From Clostridiales bacterium (GTDB lineage Bacteria > Bacillota > Clostridia > Christensenellales > Aristaeellaceae), in contig JALFVL010000041.1 of NCBI GenBank assembly GCA_022787165.1, positions 1 through 64,000 of the forward strand: a stretch of DNA of 64,000 nt. Direction: 5' to 3'. The notes below the pieces were generated by a model, which saw only the letters and a list, made by a program, of their open reading frames with translations, did not search any database and had not been told where the DNA came from. The stretch's first letter is position 1. Each line of letters opens with the position of its first letter. Of the stretch, positions 53,482 to 63,800 are shown piece by piece. A program made the position numbers and the translations under genes.

Positions 53482-53775
53482 ATGACCAACGAAGACCTGA
53501 TGAAATTCCCCATCTGCCAGAGCTGCGGCATGCCGCTTCAAACGCCCGATCAGCTTGGCAAAAACGCCGATGGTACGGCAAACGGCGATTACTGCATCTA
53601 CTGCTGCCCCGACGGCCCCGAGCACATGCAGGGGACGCTGGAGGAGATGATCGACTTCTGCGCGCCCATCGAGGTGCGCATCGGCGTCTGCCCCGACGAG
53701 CAGAGCGCCAAGGAGATGCTCCGCGCCTATCTGCCCACGCTCAAGCGCTGGAAAAAGGGCGGCGTTGGCGACTGA
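53482..53775 (+). CDS. Putative zinc-ribbon protein (PF12674-type)
   Basis: A 97-residue protein with two cysteine groups, CQSCGMPL near residue 12 and YCIYCCP near 39, and then LEEMIDFCAP. This matches the 'putative zinc ribbon' family of small proteins found alone or fused to regulators in Clostridia. Function is unknown. The ATG at 53482 has GGAGG eight bases upstream. It lies 64 bases after the WYL gene and is probably co-transcribed. Its 3' end overlaps the convergent kinase gene by 35 bases. Confidence 0.8.
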   Translation: MTNEDLMKFPICQSCGMPLQTPDQLGKNADGTANGDYCIYCCPDGPEHMQGTLEEMIDFCAPIEVRIGVCPDEQSAKEMLRAYLPTLKRWKKGGVGD

Positions 53776-54373
53776 GCGTCCCGATCCACAGGCGGACGCA
53801 GGCCTCGACCTCGTCTGCGCTGACGCGGGACAGGTCCGTCGCATCAACCATCACGCATGCGCCGCGCACGGGCGGCCTGTCCATGCCCCGCGCATGGAAC
53901 GTCCGCGTAAATTCCTCTAGCGGCATCGCGGATGCGGGACGGGCCTCCTCTCCCGGCCTCTGCGGGTAATGGTCGTTGACGACGTGGCCCCGGTGCCGCT
54001 GGGGGCTTTCGTTGCGCGCGGCAAAGCGCCGGTGCAGCGTCGCCCAGTCCCCGGTCATCATGACCGTCAGCGCCGGGCAGCGCCTGCGGGAGAGCCAATC
54101 GCGCAGTTCACCATTGGTGGCCGTCTCAAAGTTGTTTTCAAGAATCACACTCTGGCCGTGGGCGATGCATTCGTCCGCGGCCTTGATCATGATGCGGAAG
54201 GCCGCCTCGCCCAGGCGCACCTTCTGCGCGCGGGAGTCAAAGCCGACCGTGTCGTAGAGCGTCTCCTTGATCGTGTCCTTGGACAGCAGCGGCAGGTTCA
54301 GCCGGCGGGAAAGCTCCGCGGCCATCGTGCTCTTGCCCGAGGCCGGCACACCGGCCACCAGAATGCAGTACAA
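53741..54373 (-). CDS. P-loop kinase-like ATP-binding protein
   Basis: About 210 residues. Walker A VAGVPASGKSTMA lies near the start, followed by RLNLPLLSKDTIKETLYD, typical of small P-loop kinases (zeta toxin, chloramphenicol phosphotransferase or AAA_33 groups). ILENNF in the middle and RHRGHVVNDHY further on may form the lid. The substrate is unknown. TTG at 54373 is chosen because a G-rich Shine-Dalgarno lies just before it; a GTG at 54397 is the alternative. It follows mutY by about 40 bases. Confidence 0.72.
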   Translation of the reverse strand: MYCILVAGVPASGKSTMAAELSRRLNLPLLSKDTIKETLYDTVGFDSRAQKVRLGEAAFRIMIKAADECIAHGQSVILENNFETATNGELRDWLSRRRCPALTVMMTGDWATLHRRFAARNESPQRHRGHVVNDHYPQRPGEEARPASAMPLEEFTRTFHARGMDRPPVRGACVMVDATDLSRVSADEVEACVRLWIGTLSRQRRPFSSA

Positions 54374-54410
54374 TTCGCTCCCCCCTTCCTCGTTCACGGT
54401 TCGCGCCCGG

Positions 54411-55463
54411 TCATCGCCCTGCGCGCAGCCTCTCCATCGCATGCGTCCGCGCCGCCTTGACCGCCGTAGGCATCGGCAGCGCGGCCAGCTCCTGCGCCGT
54501 CACCCAGCGCCCGCCCGGCACATCCGCGCATGCCTGCGCCGCAAACGCGAAGATATCCATTTCCCAGATGATATGGGTAAACACATGCCGCGCGTGGCCG
54601 AGCGGGCCGTCGTAGGCCGCCTCCACGCCCAGCCGCTCCAGATGCGCGCAGAGCGCAGCCGGGTCGCGCTCCTCCGGCACATCGGGAAAGACGTAGAGCC
54701 CGCCGAGCAGCTTTTCCTGCCGCCGGACAATCAGCACCCGTCCCCCGGCAAGCACGAGCAGCACAGCGCGGTTTTCGACGCGCTGCGCCTTCTTTTTGGC
54801 CTTGTGCGGCAGCTCCTGCGCGATGCCGCTCAAAAAGCCCCGGCAGCTCTCCCGCACCGGACAGAGCAGGCATTTTGGGCTGCGCGGCGTACACATCGTC
54901 GCGCCCATCTCCATCATGGCGTTGGCGAACGCGCCCGGCCTGTCCGCCGGGACGAGCGCCTGCGCGCGCTCCGCGATCCTCCGGCGCACGGCCGGCGTGC
55001 CAACCTCCTCTGTCACCGCGTCGTAGCGGCAGAGCACGCGCTCCACGTTGCCGTCGACAGCCGCCGCGGGAATGCCGAAGGCGATCGAGGCAATCGCGCC
55101 CGCCGTGTAATCCCCGATGCCGGGGAGCGCACGCAGCGCCGCAAGATTCCCCGGCAGCTCGCCGCCATAGCGCTCCACGATGACCTGAGCCGCCTTTTGA
55201 AGGCTTCGGGCACGGCTGTAATAGCCCAGCCCCTCCCAGCTCTTGAGCAGCTCCTCCTGCGGCGCTCTGGCCAGCGCCAGGACGTCGGGATAGCGGGCCA
55301 GAAAACGCTCATAATAGGAAACAACGGTTTCCGCGCGCGTCTGCTGGAGCATGATCTCCGAAATCCAGATCCGGTAGGGATCCCTCGTCCTTCGCCAGGG
55401 CAGGTCCCTGTGCCCGACGTCGTACCAGGCAAGAATTGACCGCGTAAAGTTTTCCTCGCTCAT
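54411..55463 (-). CDS. mutY: A/G-specific adenine DNA glycosylase
   Basis: A 350-residue repair enzyme that removes adenine opposite 8-oxoguanine. EIMLQQTRAETV carries the catalytic glutamate, LPGIGDYTAGAIASIAFG the helix-hairpin-helix and catalytic aspartate, and CTPRSPKCLLCPVRESC the 4Fe-4S site (C-x6-C-x2-C-x5-C). A C-terminal NUDIX-like domain follows. ATG at 55463 has GGAGG five bases upstream. A TGG-TAAAAT extended -10 lies near 55484 on the minus strand. Confidence 0.95.
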   Translation of the reverse strand: MSEENFTRSILAWYDVGHRDLPWRRTRDPYRIWISEIMLQQTRAETVVSYYERFLARYPDVLALARAPQEELLKSWEGLGYYSRARSLQKAAQVIVERYGGELPGNLAALRALPGIGDYTAGAIASIAFGIPAAAVDGNVERVLCRYDAVTEEVGTPAVRRRIAERAQALVPADRPGAFANAMMEMGATMCTPRSPKCLLCPVRESCRGFLSGIAQELPHKAKKKAQRVENRAVLLVLAGGRVLIVRRQEKLLGGLYVFPDVPEERDPAALCAHLERLGVEAAYDGPLGHARHVFTHIIWEMDIFAFAAQACADVPGGRWVTAQELAALPMPTAVKAARTHAMERLRAGR

Positions 55464-55633
55464 ATAGTCCTCCATGACGCTTTATTTTACCATGAAAAGC
55501 CCCCGGATTCCAGTTTTTCTTCAAAAACAGAAGAATCTCTGCAAAAATTCAAGTCTCAAGCCGTCCGAAAGGAATATTTTTGAAATTCGAAGGAAATCAT
55601 AGAAACAAAAGAAATTTCTGTTTGTTTTTCCCC

Positions 55634-55662
55634 TTGCCTGTTTTGCGCAACTCGCGTATATT
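55634..55662 (+). promoter_or_regulatory. Sigma-A promoter of groS-groL
   Basis: TTGCCT and TATATT are separated by 17 bases, placing the transcript start just before the CIRCE element. Confidence 0.75.
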
Positions 55663-55672
55663 ATATCTTGCT

Positions 55673-55699
55673 TTAGCACTCACCTCAAAAGAGTGCTAA
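55673..55699 (+). promoter_or_regulatory. CIRCE operator (HrcA site)
   Basis: TTAGCACTC, a nine-base spacer and GAGTGCTAA form a perfect match to the CIRCE consensus. It overlaps the start region of groS, so the chaperonin operon is expected to be repressed by HrcA and induced by heat. hrcA itself is not in the window. Confidence 0.97.
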
Positions 55700-55734
55700 C
55701 AAACCCGTTGATAAGACGAAGGAGGTCTATTCAA

Positions 55735-56019
55735 ATGAGCTTGAAACCCCTTTTTGACCGCGTTGTCATCAAGGACGCGGAAATGGAAGAAACCACCAAG
55801 AGCGGCCTGATTCTCACGTCCAGCGCGAAGGAAAAGCCGCAGTACGCGTATGTGATCGCCGTCGGCCCCGGCGGCGTCGTTGACGGCAAGGAGATCACCA
55901 TGCAGGTGACCGCGGGCCAGAAGGTCGTCTATTCCAAGTATGCCGGCACCGAGATCAAGATCGACGGCGAGGAATACAAGATCGTCCGTCAGAGCGACAT
56001 TCTCGCGATTGTCGAGTAA
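55735..56019 (+). CDS. groS: Co-chaperonin GroES
   Basis: A 94-residue cap of the GroEL chamber, with [17 protein letters not shown] at the N-terminus and [18 protein letters not shown] near the end; the mobile loop carries [16 protein letters not shown]. The ATG at 55735 has GGAGG nine bases upstream. Confidence 0.97.
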   Translation: MSLKPLFDRVVIKDAEMEETTKSGLILTSSAKEKPQYAYVIAVGPGGVVDGKEITMQVTAGQKVVYSKYAGTEIKIDGEEYKIVRQSDILAIVE

Positions 56020-56059
56020 ACCGTCATCATCGACAAGCGCGCAGCGCGCGCTGCAATGA

Positions 56060-57706
<1,647 letters not shown>

Positions 57707-57723
57707 TCCGATCCCCCTTCACG

Positions 57724-57771
57724 CGGCTGTCTGTCTTTCCCTTCGCGGGAAACGGTGGACAGCCGTTTTTT
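57724..57771 (+). terminator. Terminator after groL
   Basis: CGGCTGTC and GACAGCCG form the outer stem around an inner TTTCCC/GGGAAA hairpin, followed by TTTTTTA. Confidence 0.88.
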
Positions 57772-57869
57772 ATGGTCATTCTCATGCAAGGCAATGGCCT
57801 CGGGCATAAAGCAGCGGGCTTTACAGACCATTGTCGGTGTTGTCACCGGCAGCATGCTGGTTTGTTGCC
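57772..57869 (+). promoter_or_regulatory. Structured element B, related to element A near 52409
   Basis: It begins at the end of the groL terminator. The 84-base core (57786-57869) aligns without gaps to element A, with 57 of 84 positions identical by hand count; the first 40 positions have 30 identities. ATGGTC at 57772 pairs perfectly with GACCAT at 57826. The shared strings are GCAAGGC, GCCTCGG, TAAAGCA and CGGG. No promoter of its own was found upstream, so it would depend on read-through or an unseen start. Confidence 0.5.
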
Positions 57870-57902
57870 GAAAACGCTGCAAAAGCCGCAGGAGGCGGAA
57901 AC

Positions 57903-58064
57903 ATGCCGCGTTTGTGTCGGTGCTGTGAATCAGATGTGTCGTTTTCTGGGAATCCGCCGTCAGGGCTTGCACAGGCCTCACGATTTCGTTACAATATCAT
58001 TGACAGTTGGGGGATATCTCCGCTGTGCCTGCGCAAAAATGGCTCTTTCTGGAAAAAAAGTTGA
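57903..58064 (+). CDS. Possible small protein downstream of element B
   Basis: A 53-residue open frame with an ATG at 57903 preceded seven bases upstream by a perfect GGAGG. The N-terminus MPRLCRCCES is cysteine-rich, but the rest shows no known motif, and no homologue is recognised. The strong ribosome binding site, placed after element B in the same way that the WYL gene follows element A, is the only support. The roughly 440-base gap between groL and the caspase-like gene holds little else besides promoters. Confidence 0.3.
   Translation: MPRLCRCCESDVSFSGNPPSGLAQASRFRYNIIDSWGISPLCLRKNGSFWKKS
57967..57995 (+). promoter_or_regulatory. Possible sigma-A promoter for the caspase-like gene
   Basis: TTGCAC and TACAAT are separated by 17 bases. 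It lies within the possible small frame, about 150 bases before the caspase-like gene. Confidence 0.45.
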
Positions 58065-58087
58065 AAGAATTCGCCATTCTGCGCGTC
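58062..58087 (+). promoter_or_regulatory. ECF-sigma-like promoter for the caspase-like gene
   Basis: TGAAAG, 16 bases, then CGTC resembles promoters of envelope-stress ECF sigma factors (TGAAAC-N16/17-CGTC in the Bacillus SigW/SigX class), with one mismatch in the -35. The predicted transcript starts about 50 bases before the gene, which encodes an exported protein. Confidence 0.4.
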
Positions 58088-58144
58088 TATACAGTATAGA
58101 GGTCACGCAGGCGCAGCGGCCTGCATCAGAAAGGAGGGAGAATC

Positions 58145-59632
58145 ATGCGCAGAATCCGCTTTCTGCTCATGGCGTTGATGGCGCTTTCAGCGCTGCTGCT
58201 CCCCTCCTGCGCTCTTGCAGCCACGCGCGCGCTGCTGATCGCCTGCTCCGAATTCAGCTCCCAGCCCGATTTGGGCGCGGCCAGCTCCGGCAATCTGCAT
58301 CTGATCGGCTCCGCGCTGATCGGCGCCGATCCCAGGCTCGAGGTGCTCTCCTTTGAGGATGGCACGATTGGCACGCGCGAGGCGTTTGAAAGCGCCGTCA
58401 CCGACGCGATGGGCGAGGCGGATGAGGACGATCTGTCCATCCTCTACCTCTGCACGCACGGCGTCCTCTCCTCCTCGGATGACGGGCAGGTGTATCTGCT
58501 GCTGGGCGACGGCGAAGCGGAGACGCCGCTCTCCGCGCAGGAGCTCTTTGCCATCGTCTCCTCCATTCAGGGGGAGAAGCTCGTGATCCTTGACGCCTGC
58601 TATTCCGGGGCGCTGATTGGCCGCGGGCTGCCTGCGCCATCCATCCTGCTGCCCGGTGAGATTCCCGCGCCCCGAAAGCCACAGGAGCTGGTTTTTCTGC
58701 CCGCCGATCCGAGCATTCATGTGCTGACCTCGGCGGACGGCACGGAATCGAGCTGGTATTTTGACAGTGACCATCTGGCGACAGGCGCGATTTCCTACTT
58801 CGCCTCCGCCTTTGCCACGGGGCTGGGGCTCTACGGCAGCGCGGAGGCCGACGCAAACGGCGATGGCAGCGTCTCGCTCGCCGAAATGCAGCGTTATTTG
58901 AATGTCGCCGTGCCCTCCTCCTCCAGCCAGCTCCTTTCCGCTCATGCGGACGGCGTCTTCCTCCCCACGACCTCCGGTCCGATGCTCTCGCGCCCGCTGA
59001 GCGGCTTTACCTACGGCTCCTCCCTGCTGCTCACGGACGACCCAACGCTCGAGTTCTCCTTCACCGCCGCACAGGAGACCGCCGTTCAGTATCGCCTGAT
59101 CGACTATGACAGCGGCCGCTGGAACTGGGAGGAAGCGCAAACCTTCCTTGACGAGGGCGACGACGGCAGCGGTCTTCTTACCCCGGGGCGCAAGACCCGC
59201 TCCCTCACGCTGCCGCAGATCGCGCCGCAAGACAGCGGTTATCTGATGCTGCAGGTCTTCTCCGTCACGGACGGCAGCCTCGTGCTCTGCTCCGAGCGCC
59301 TGATCGCCGTCCAGCCCGCGCAGAGCGACGCGGCCTTGGCCATCTCCTGCCGGGGAAGCCTCGTCCCCGGTCTTGGGGAGCTGCCCATCGTCGTGGAGAC
59401 AGAGGTTCCCGTGGAGCTCACCGTCTCCGTGCTCAATGAAGCAGGGGCAACTGTTCGCCGTCTGGCCTCCGGGTTGCTCACCCGCCCGGCCTCCGGTGTG
59501 TCCCATCTGTATTGGGACGGCCGCGACGACAACGGGAATCCCGTGCTCTCCGGGCGCTACACCGTCTCGGTCGAGGCGCTGATCGGCGGCGCCCGGCGCA
59601 AGGCCTCCTGCGAGGTCATACTCGGCGCATGA
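58145..59632 (+). CDS. Secreted caspase-like (C14) protein with EF-hand loop and FlgD-type Ig domain
   Basis: A 495-residue protein. A signal peptide with a hydrophobic core at residues 6-20 ends in ALA-A near 25. The caspase-like domain (about 27-290) has the histidine in LCTHG (H105) and the cysteine in LDACYSG (C152), the C14 dyad. A DANGDGSVSLAEM calcium-binding-like loop lies at 236-248. The C-terminus (about 420-492) resembles the FlgD Ig domain, with LYWDGRDDNGNPVLSGRY. Substrate and role are unknown. GGAGG precedes the ATG. LPSC at 19-22 is not a good lipobox. Confidence 0.85.
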   Translation: MRRIRFLLMALMALSALLLPSCALAATRALLIACSEFSSQPDLGAASSGNLHLIGSALIGADPRLEVLSFEDGTIGTREAFESAVTDAMGEADEDDLSILYLCTHGVLSSSDDGQVYLLLGDGEAETPLSAQELFAIVSSIQGEKLVILDACYSGALIGRGLPAPSILLPGEIPAPRKPQELVFLPADPSIHVLTSADGTESSWYFDSDHLATGAISYFASAFATGLGLYGSAEADANGDGSVSLAEMQRYLNVAVPSSSSQLLSAHADGVFLPTTSGPMLSRPLSGFTYGSSLLLTDDPTLEFSFTAAQETAVQYRLIDYDSGRWNWEEAQTFLDEGDDGSGLLTPGRKTRSLTLPQIAPQDSGYLMLQVFSVTDGSLVLCSERLIAVQPAQSDAALAISCRGSLVPGLGELPIVVETEVPVELTVSVLNEAGATVRRLASGLLTRPASGVSHLYWDGRDDNGNPVLSGRYTVSVEALIGGARRKASCEVILGA

Positions 59633-59637
59633 GACGC

Positions 59638-60552
59638 TCACACGCTCCGCCTGAATGGGAGCACGCGGCAGCGCGCCATACCAAGCGCTTCCAAAGCGCG
59701 GTCAAGCTCTGCCGCTGCAGCCTGCTCCCCTGCCTCTACGCAAGGCAGCAGCCTGCCAAGCGAAAGTGCGCCAACCTCCGCCGGCATCGGCACACGCAGC
59801 AAGGCCGTATTCTCCGGGAGGCTCTCCGCCTCCTGCCAGTGCCATCTGGCCGACGCCAGATCCAGTGCGTCCATATCGCGCTGCGGCGACGGCTGCGGCA
59901 TGACGACCAGCACGCGCTGCACACCCATCGCCATCAGCTGGCGGCAGGCAAACGCCGTGTCCGTCTCCGCCAGCAGCGGTGAGCCCAGCCAGGTCATCGG
60001 CTGCAGAAACGGCGGCGCTGCCATCGCGGCGCGCGCCGCAAAGCCTGTCGAAACCTGCGTCACGAGCGCAGCGCCCGGCTCCTGCACATAGGCCTGGCTG
60101 GCAAAGATGACGCGCCTCCCGCTTTTGGCCGTCCGGCATAGAAACAGGCCGTCTCTTCTGCTGAGCACAAGCATCCGCTCGCCCACCTGCGCCAGCAGGA
60201 GCTGGCGAATCGCGCCTCCGCCGCAAAGCGCCTGTGCGCCGCCAAGCAGGCGCCTTCGGCCCAGCCACCCCTCAAGGAGCAGCCTTTTGCCCGCCCGCTG
60301 GGTCTGAACGGTCGCCTGCGTCATCTGCTCCGCATCAAAACCGGCGCAAAACAGCGCGGCTGGCCAGGCGCCGGCAAGCATCCCGCAGACGGCGACCGGC
60401 TCCAGCCCACGCCGCCAAAGCTCCTTGAGCACGCCCACGCCGCAGGCCGCGCAGGCGCCCTCTCCGCAAAGCACCAATCCCAGACGCAAAGCATCGTCCC
60501 CTTCCGCTCCGATTTTGCCGCCTCCGCCTCTTTCTGGCCGAAGCGGCGTCAT
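59638..60552 (-). CDS. Degenerate patatin-like protein
   Basis: A 304-residue protein with patatin layout: LRLGLVLCGEGACAACGVGVL at residues 22-42 corresponds to the glycine-rich oxyanion loop, and GMLAG at 57-61 sits where patatins have GxSxG. The nucleophile position is leucine (L59), and the DG(G/A) aspartate motif is not seen, so it is probably not a lipase. Its 3' end is only five bases from the convergent caspase-like gene. No Shine-Dalgarno precedes the ATG at 60552, so the start is uncertain. Confidence 0.65.
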   Translation of the reverse strand: MTPLRPERGGGGKIGAEGDDALRLGLVLCGEGACAACGVGVLKELWRRGLEPVAVCGMLAGAWPAALFCAGFDAEQMTQATVQTQRAGKRLLLEGWLGRRRLLGGAQALCGGGAIRQLLLAQVGERMLVLSRRDGLFLCRTAKSGRRVIFASQAYVQEPGAALVTQVSTGFAARAAMAAPPFLQPMTWLGSPLLAETDTAFACRQLMAMGVQRVLVVMPQPSPQRDMDALDLASARWHWQEAESLPENTALLRVPMPAEVGALSLGRLLPCVEAGEQAAAAELDRALEALGMARCRVLPFRRSV

Positions 60553-60574
60553 AAATCAGTCTATGTGGGTTTTT

Positions 60575-60612
60575 CCGCCCGTATGGCCCGGGCGGCTGTT
60601 TTTTGCTTTTTC
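60575..60612 (+). terminator. Plus-strand terminator between patatin-like and CotH genes
   Basis: CCGCCCG and CGGGCGG form a perfect stem with a seven-base loop, followed by CTGTTTTTTGCTTTTT. The nearest upstream plus-strand gene is the caspase-like one ending at 59632, so this may end its long 3' untranslated region antisense to the patatin-like gene. Confidence 0.7.
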
Positions 60613-60647
60613 GAGGCTTTCTCCCCCATGGAAAGTGTTTCTTGCTC

Positions 60648-60676
60648 TTTCGCTCCCGTCACTTTTATGCTATAAT
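60648..60676 (+). promoter_or_regulatory. Promoter of the LTD/CotH gene
   Basis: A perfect TATAAT with an extended -10 TGC lies 17 bases after TTTCGC, a weak -35. The leader would be about 120 bases long. Confidence 0.6.
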
Positions 60677-60805
60677 GGGTTCGGCATTTTTCGCGCGCAT
60701 TCGCGCATCTCCGCAGTTCCGGTCGGTACGGAGGCCCCTTTTCGTTCCGGTCTGCGCCGCTTGTATGCGCCGCCTGATTTGTCGAGCCGCGAAAGGAAGT
60801 TATTC

Positions 60806-63800
60806 ATGCGTTCCAAACCCATCAAATCCTCAAGTCCGCCCAACCGCCGGCGCAGCAGGCTGCGGCGGGAAAAGCCCAAGCGCGGGGCGCTCGCGCTGCT
60901 GCTCATCCTGGTCGTGCTGCTGGTGCTGATGATCCTCTTTACGCCCAACATCGGCGGTCATCCGGCAGCCAATGTCTCCGGCACGGAGGTGCCCTCCGCC
61001 GATGCCGCAACGGGAAACACGCATCTGCGCATCACGGAGGTCATGTCCTCCAACCGGACGGCCTATCCCGATGAGACTGGCGCCTTCCCTGACTGGATTG
61101 AATTGACCAATACCGGGAATGAGCCCATCAATTTGAAGGGCTATGGCCTCTCCGACCGCTCCGACAAAATCCTCTTCGTCTTCCCGGAGATGACGCTGGA
61201 GGCAGGCGGGCATGTCATCGTCTTCGCCTCGGATACGACGAAAAACGCAGCCGGTCAGCCGCTCCACGCCAAATTCAAGATCTCCTCCGCAGGCGATACG
61301 CTCTATCTCTTTGGCAGCGACGGTGTCGCCTTCCAGGAGCTTCCCATCCCCGCGATGGATCACGACATGAGCTATACCTTCATCGGCGAGGGCAGCTACA
61401 TCATCACCGAGCAGTATACCCCCGGCTACGAGAACACACAGGAGGGCTATGCCGAATTCCGCGCTTCGACGCTGCTGACCACGGGTGCGCTGGTGATCAA
61501 CGAAATCTGCGCTTCCTCGGTCACGACGCTGCGCGACGGCGATGGCGAATACCCCGACTGGATCGAGCTGTACAACGCCTCCGACCGGGCCATCGATCTG
61601 TCCAGCTACGCGCTGAGCGACAACCCGGACAAGCTCGTCAAATGGCGCTTCCCGCAGGGCGCCGTCATCGAGCCGGGCGGATACTATGTCGTCTACGCCT
61701 CCGGCAAGGACAAGGGGGCTGACAGCACCGGCTGGCCGCATGCCAGCTTCCGCCTGCGCTCCAATGGCGATACGGTCATCCTCTCCGACATCCAGGGCCG
61801 CATGCTGGATCTGGTCACCTACGATCTGCTGGAGGCCGATACCTCTTGGGGCCGCGACGAGGAGGGCTCCGGCGCCTTCAAGCGCTTTACCCAGCCCACA
61901 CCCGGCCTGCCTAATACCCGCGCGGGCGAAATCGCGATGGACACCGCGCTCTGCCTTGCCAACACCTCCGGCCTGTATATCACGGAAGTGATGTCCGGCA
62001 ATCAGTCCCTCGTTGGCCCCAACGTCAAAAACCCTTACGATTACATCGAAATCTACAACATGAGCGGGCAGGCCGTCAACCTCAAGGGTTACGGCCTGTC
62101 CGACAACATCAAAAAGCCCCGCAAATGGCAGTTCCCCGATATTACGCTTGAAAACAACAGCTATCTGGTCATCTACTGCGACACGACGCAGACGACAAAA
62201 GACGGCGTTTATTATTTTACGAATTTCAATCTCGCCAAATCCGGTGAGACGGTCTGCCTGTCGACACCGGAGGGACAGGTTCTTGACAAGGTATCCGTTC
62301 CGCAGCTCTATGACGACGTCTCCTTTGGCCGCACCCTTGGACAGGCCGGTCTGTTCTACTACTCCGCGCCGACACCGGGCGAAACCAACGGCATGGGCTT
62401 CACGGGCTTCGCCGAAGCGCCCTCCTTCCCCCGCTCCGGCGGCCTGTTTGACCGGCCGCTGCGCGGCGAGGACGGTGTGACGATCACCGTGCCGGCCAAC
62501 TCCGTCGTCCGCTATACAACGGACGGCAGCGACCCGACGGATTCCTCCCCCGTCTACACCGGCCCCATCGAGGTGGAAAAGACGACCGTCATCCGCGCGC
62601 GGGCGTATCGCGACGGCGTCAAGCCCTCTCAAATCGTCTCCCAGACGTACCTGATCTCCGTCTATCACACGATGCCCGTCATCTGCCTGACGACGGACAA
62701 CGACAACCTCTGGAATGAGGAGACCGGCATGTTCGCCGATGGACCAGATATTGACCGCGAAAACACCAATCCGCCCTGGAAGAGCGCGACCTACTGGCAG
62801 AAGAACTGGTTCGGCGGCTGGATCGAGTATTACGACGAGAACGGCGTCCAGCAGCTCAGCCAGGGCATGGACTTCCGCGTGATGGGCAATTACTCGCTCG
62901 ACATGCCGCAAAAGAGCCTCTATATCAAAGCGGACGGGCAGTACGGCGTGGACAGCTTCAATTATCCCCTCTTCGAGGATCGCGAGTTCACGGAATACGC
63001 GGGCTTCGTCCTGCGAAACGGCGGTCAGGACGGCCTCTATACCCGCGTTATTGACGGCCTGCAGGCCCGCATCATCGACCAGTCCGGCAGCAGCGTCGCG
63101 GCGCAGGCGTGGAAGCCCGTCATCGTCTACATCAACGGTCAATACTGGGGCCATTACAACATGCGCGAGCGCGCTGGTGTCGACATGGTCGCCCAGCACG
63201 AGGGTTGGGACAATCCCGACGACATCGACATGCTCGAATCCGACGGTCTGAGCTCCAGTCAGGTCGTGCAGGGCTCCCGCAGCGACTATGTTGAGCTTTA
63301 CAACTACGTCAAGGAGCACGACCTGGCGGCTGATCAGGAGGCCTACGAATACGTCTGCTCGCAGATCGACATCGACAACATGATCGATTACTTCATCTTC
63401 GAGTCGTTCTTTGGCAATACCGACCCGGGCAACATCCGCTTCTACCGCAATACAGCTTCCGGCGACGGCAAATGGCGCTATCTCTTCTACGACTCGGACT
63501 GGGGCTTCTTCAACGTCTTGACCGGCAAGAGCATGTCCGGTGGCATCGCCTTCGTCCTCGACGACGGCGGCATGGGCCACGCGAACATCGTCTCCAACAT
63601 CTTTATCCGCAAGCTCATCAAGGTGCCCGAGATTCAGGATAAGTTCCTGACCCGCTATGGCGAGCTGTTTCAGACCGTGTTCACGACAGAATACCTCACC
63701 AACCTGTTCAACCAGATGATCACGCAGATCAAGCCCGAGATGCAGATGCACATGCAGCGCTGGGCCGCGGAGATCGATCCGAAGATCAGCTTCGACCAGC

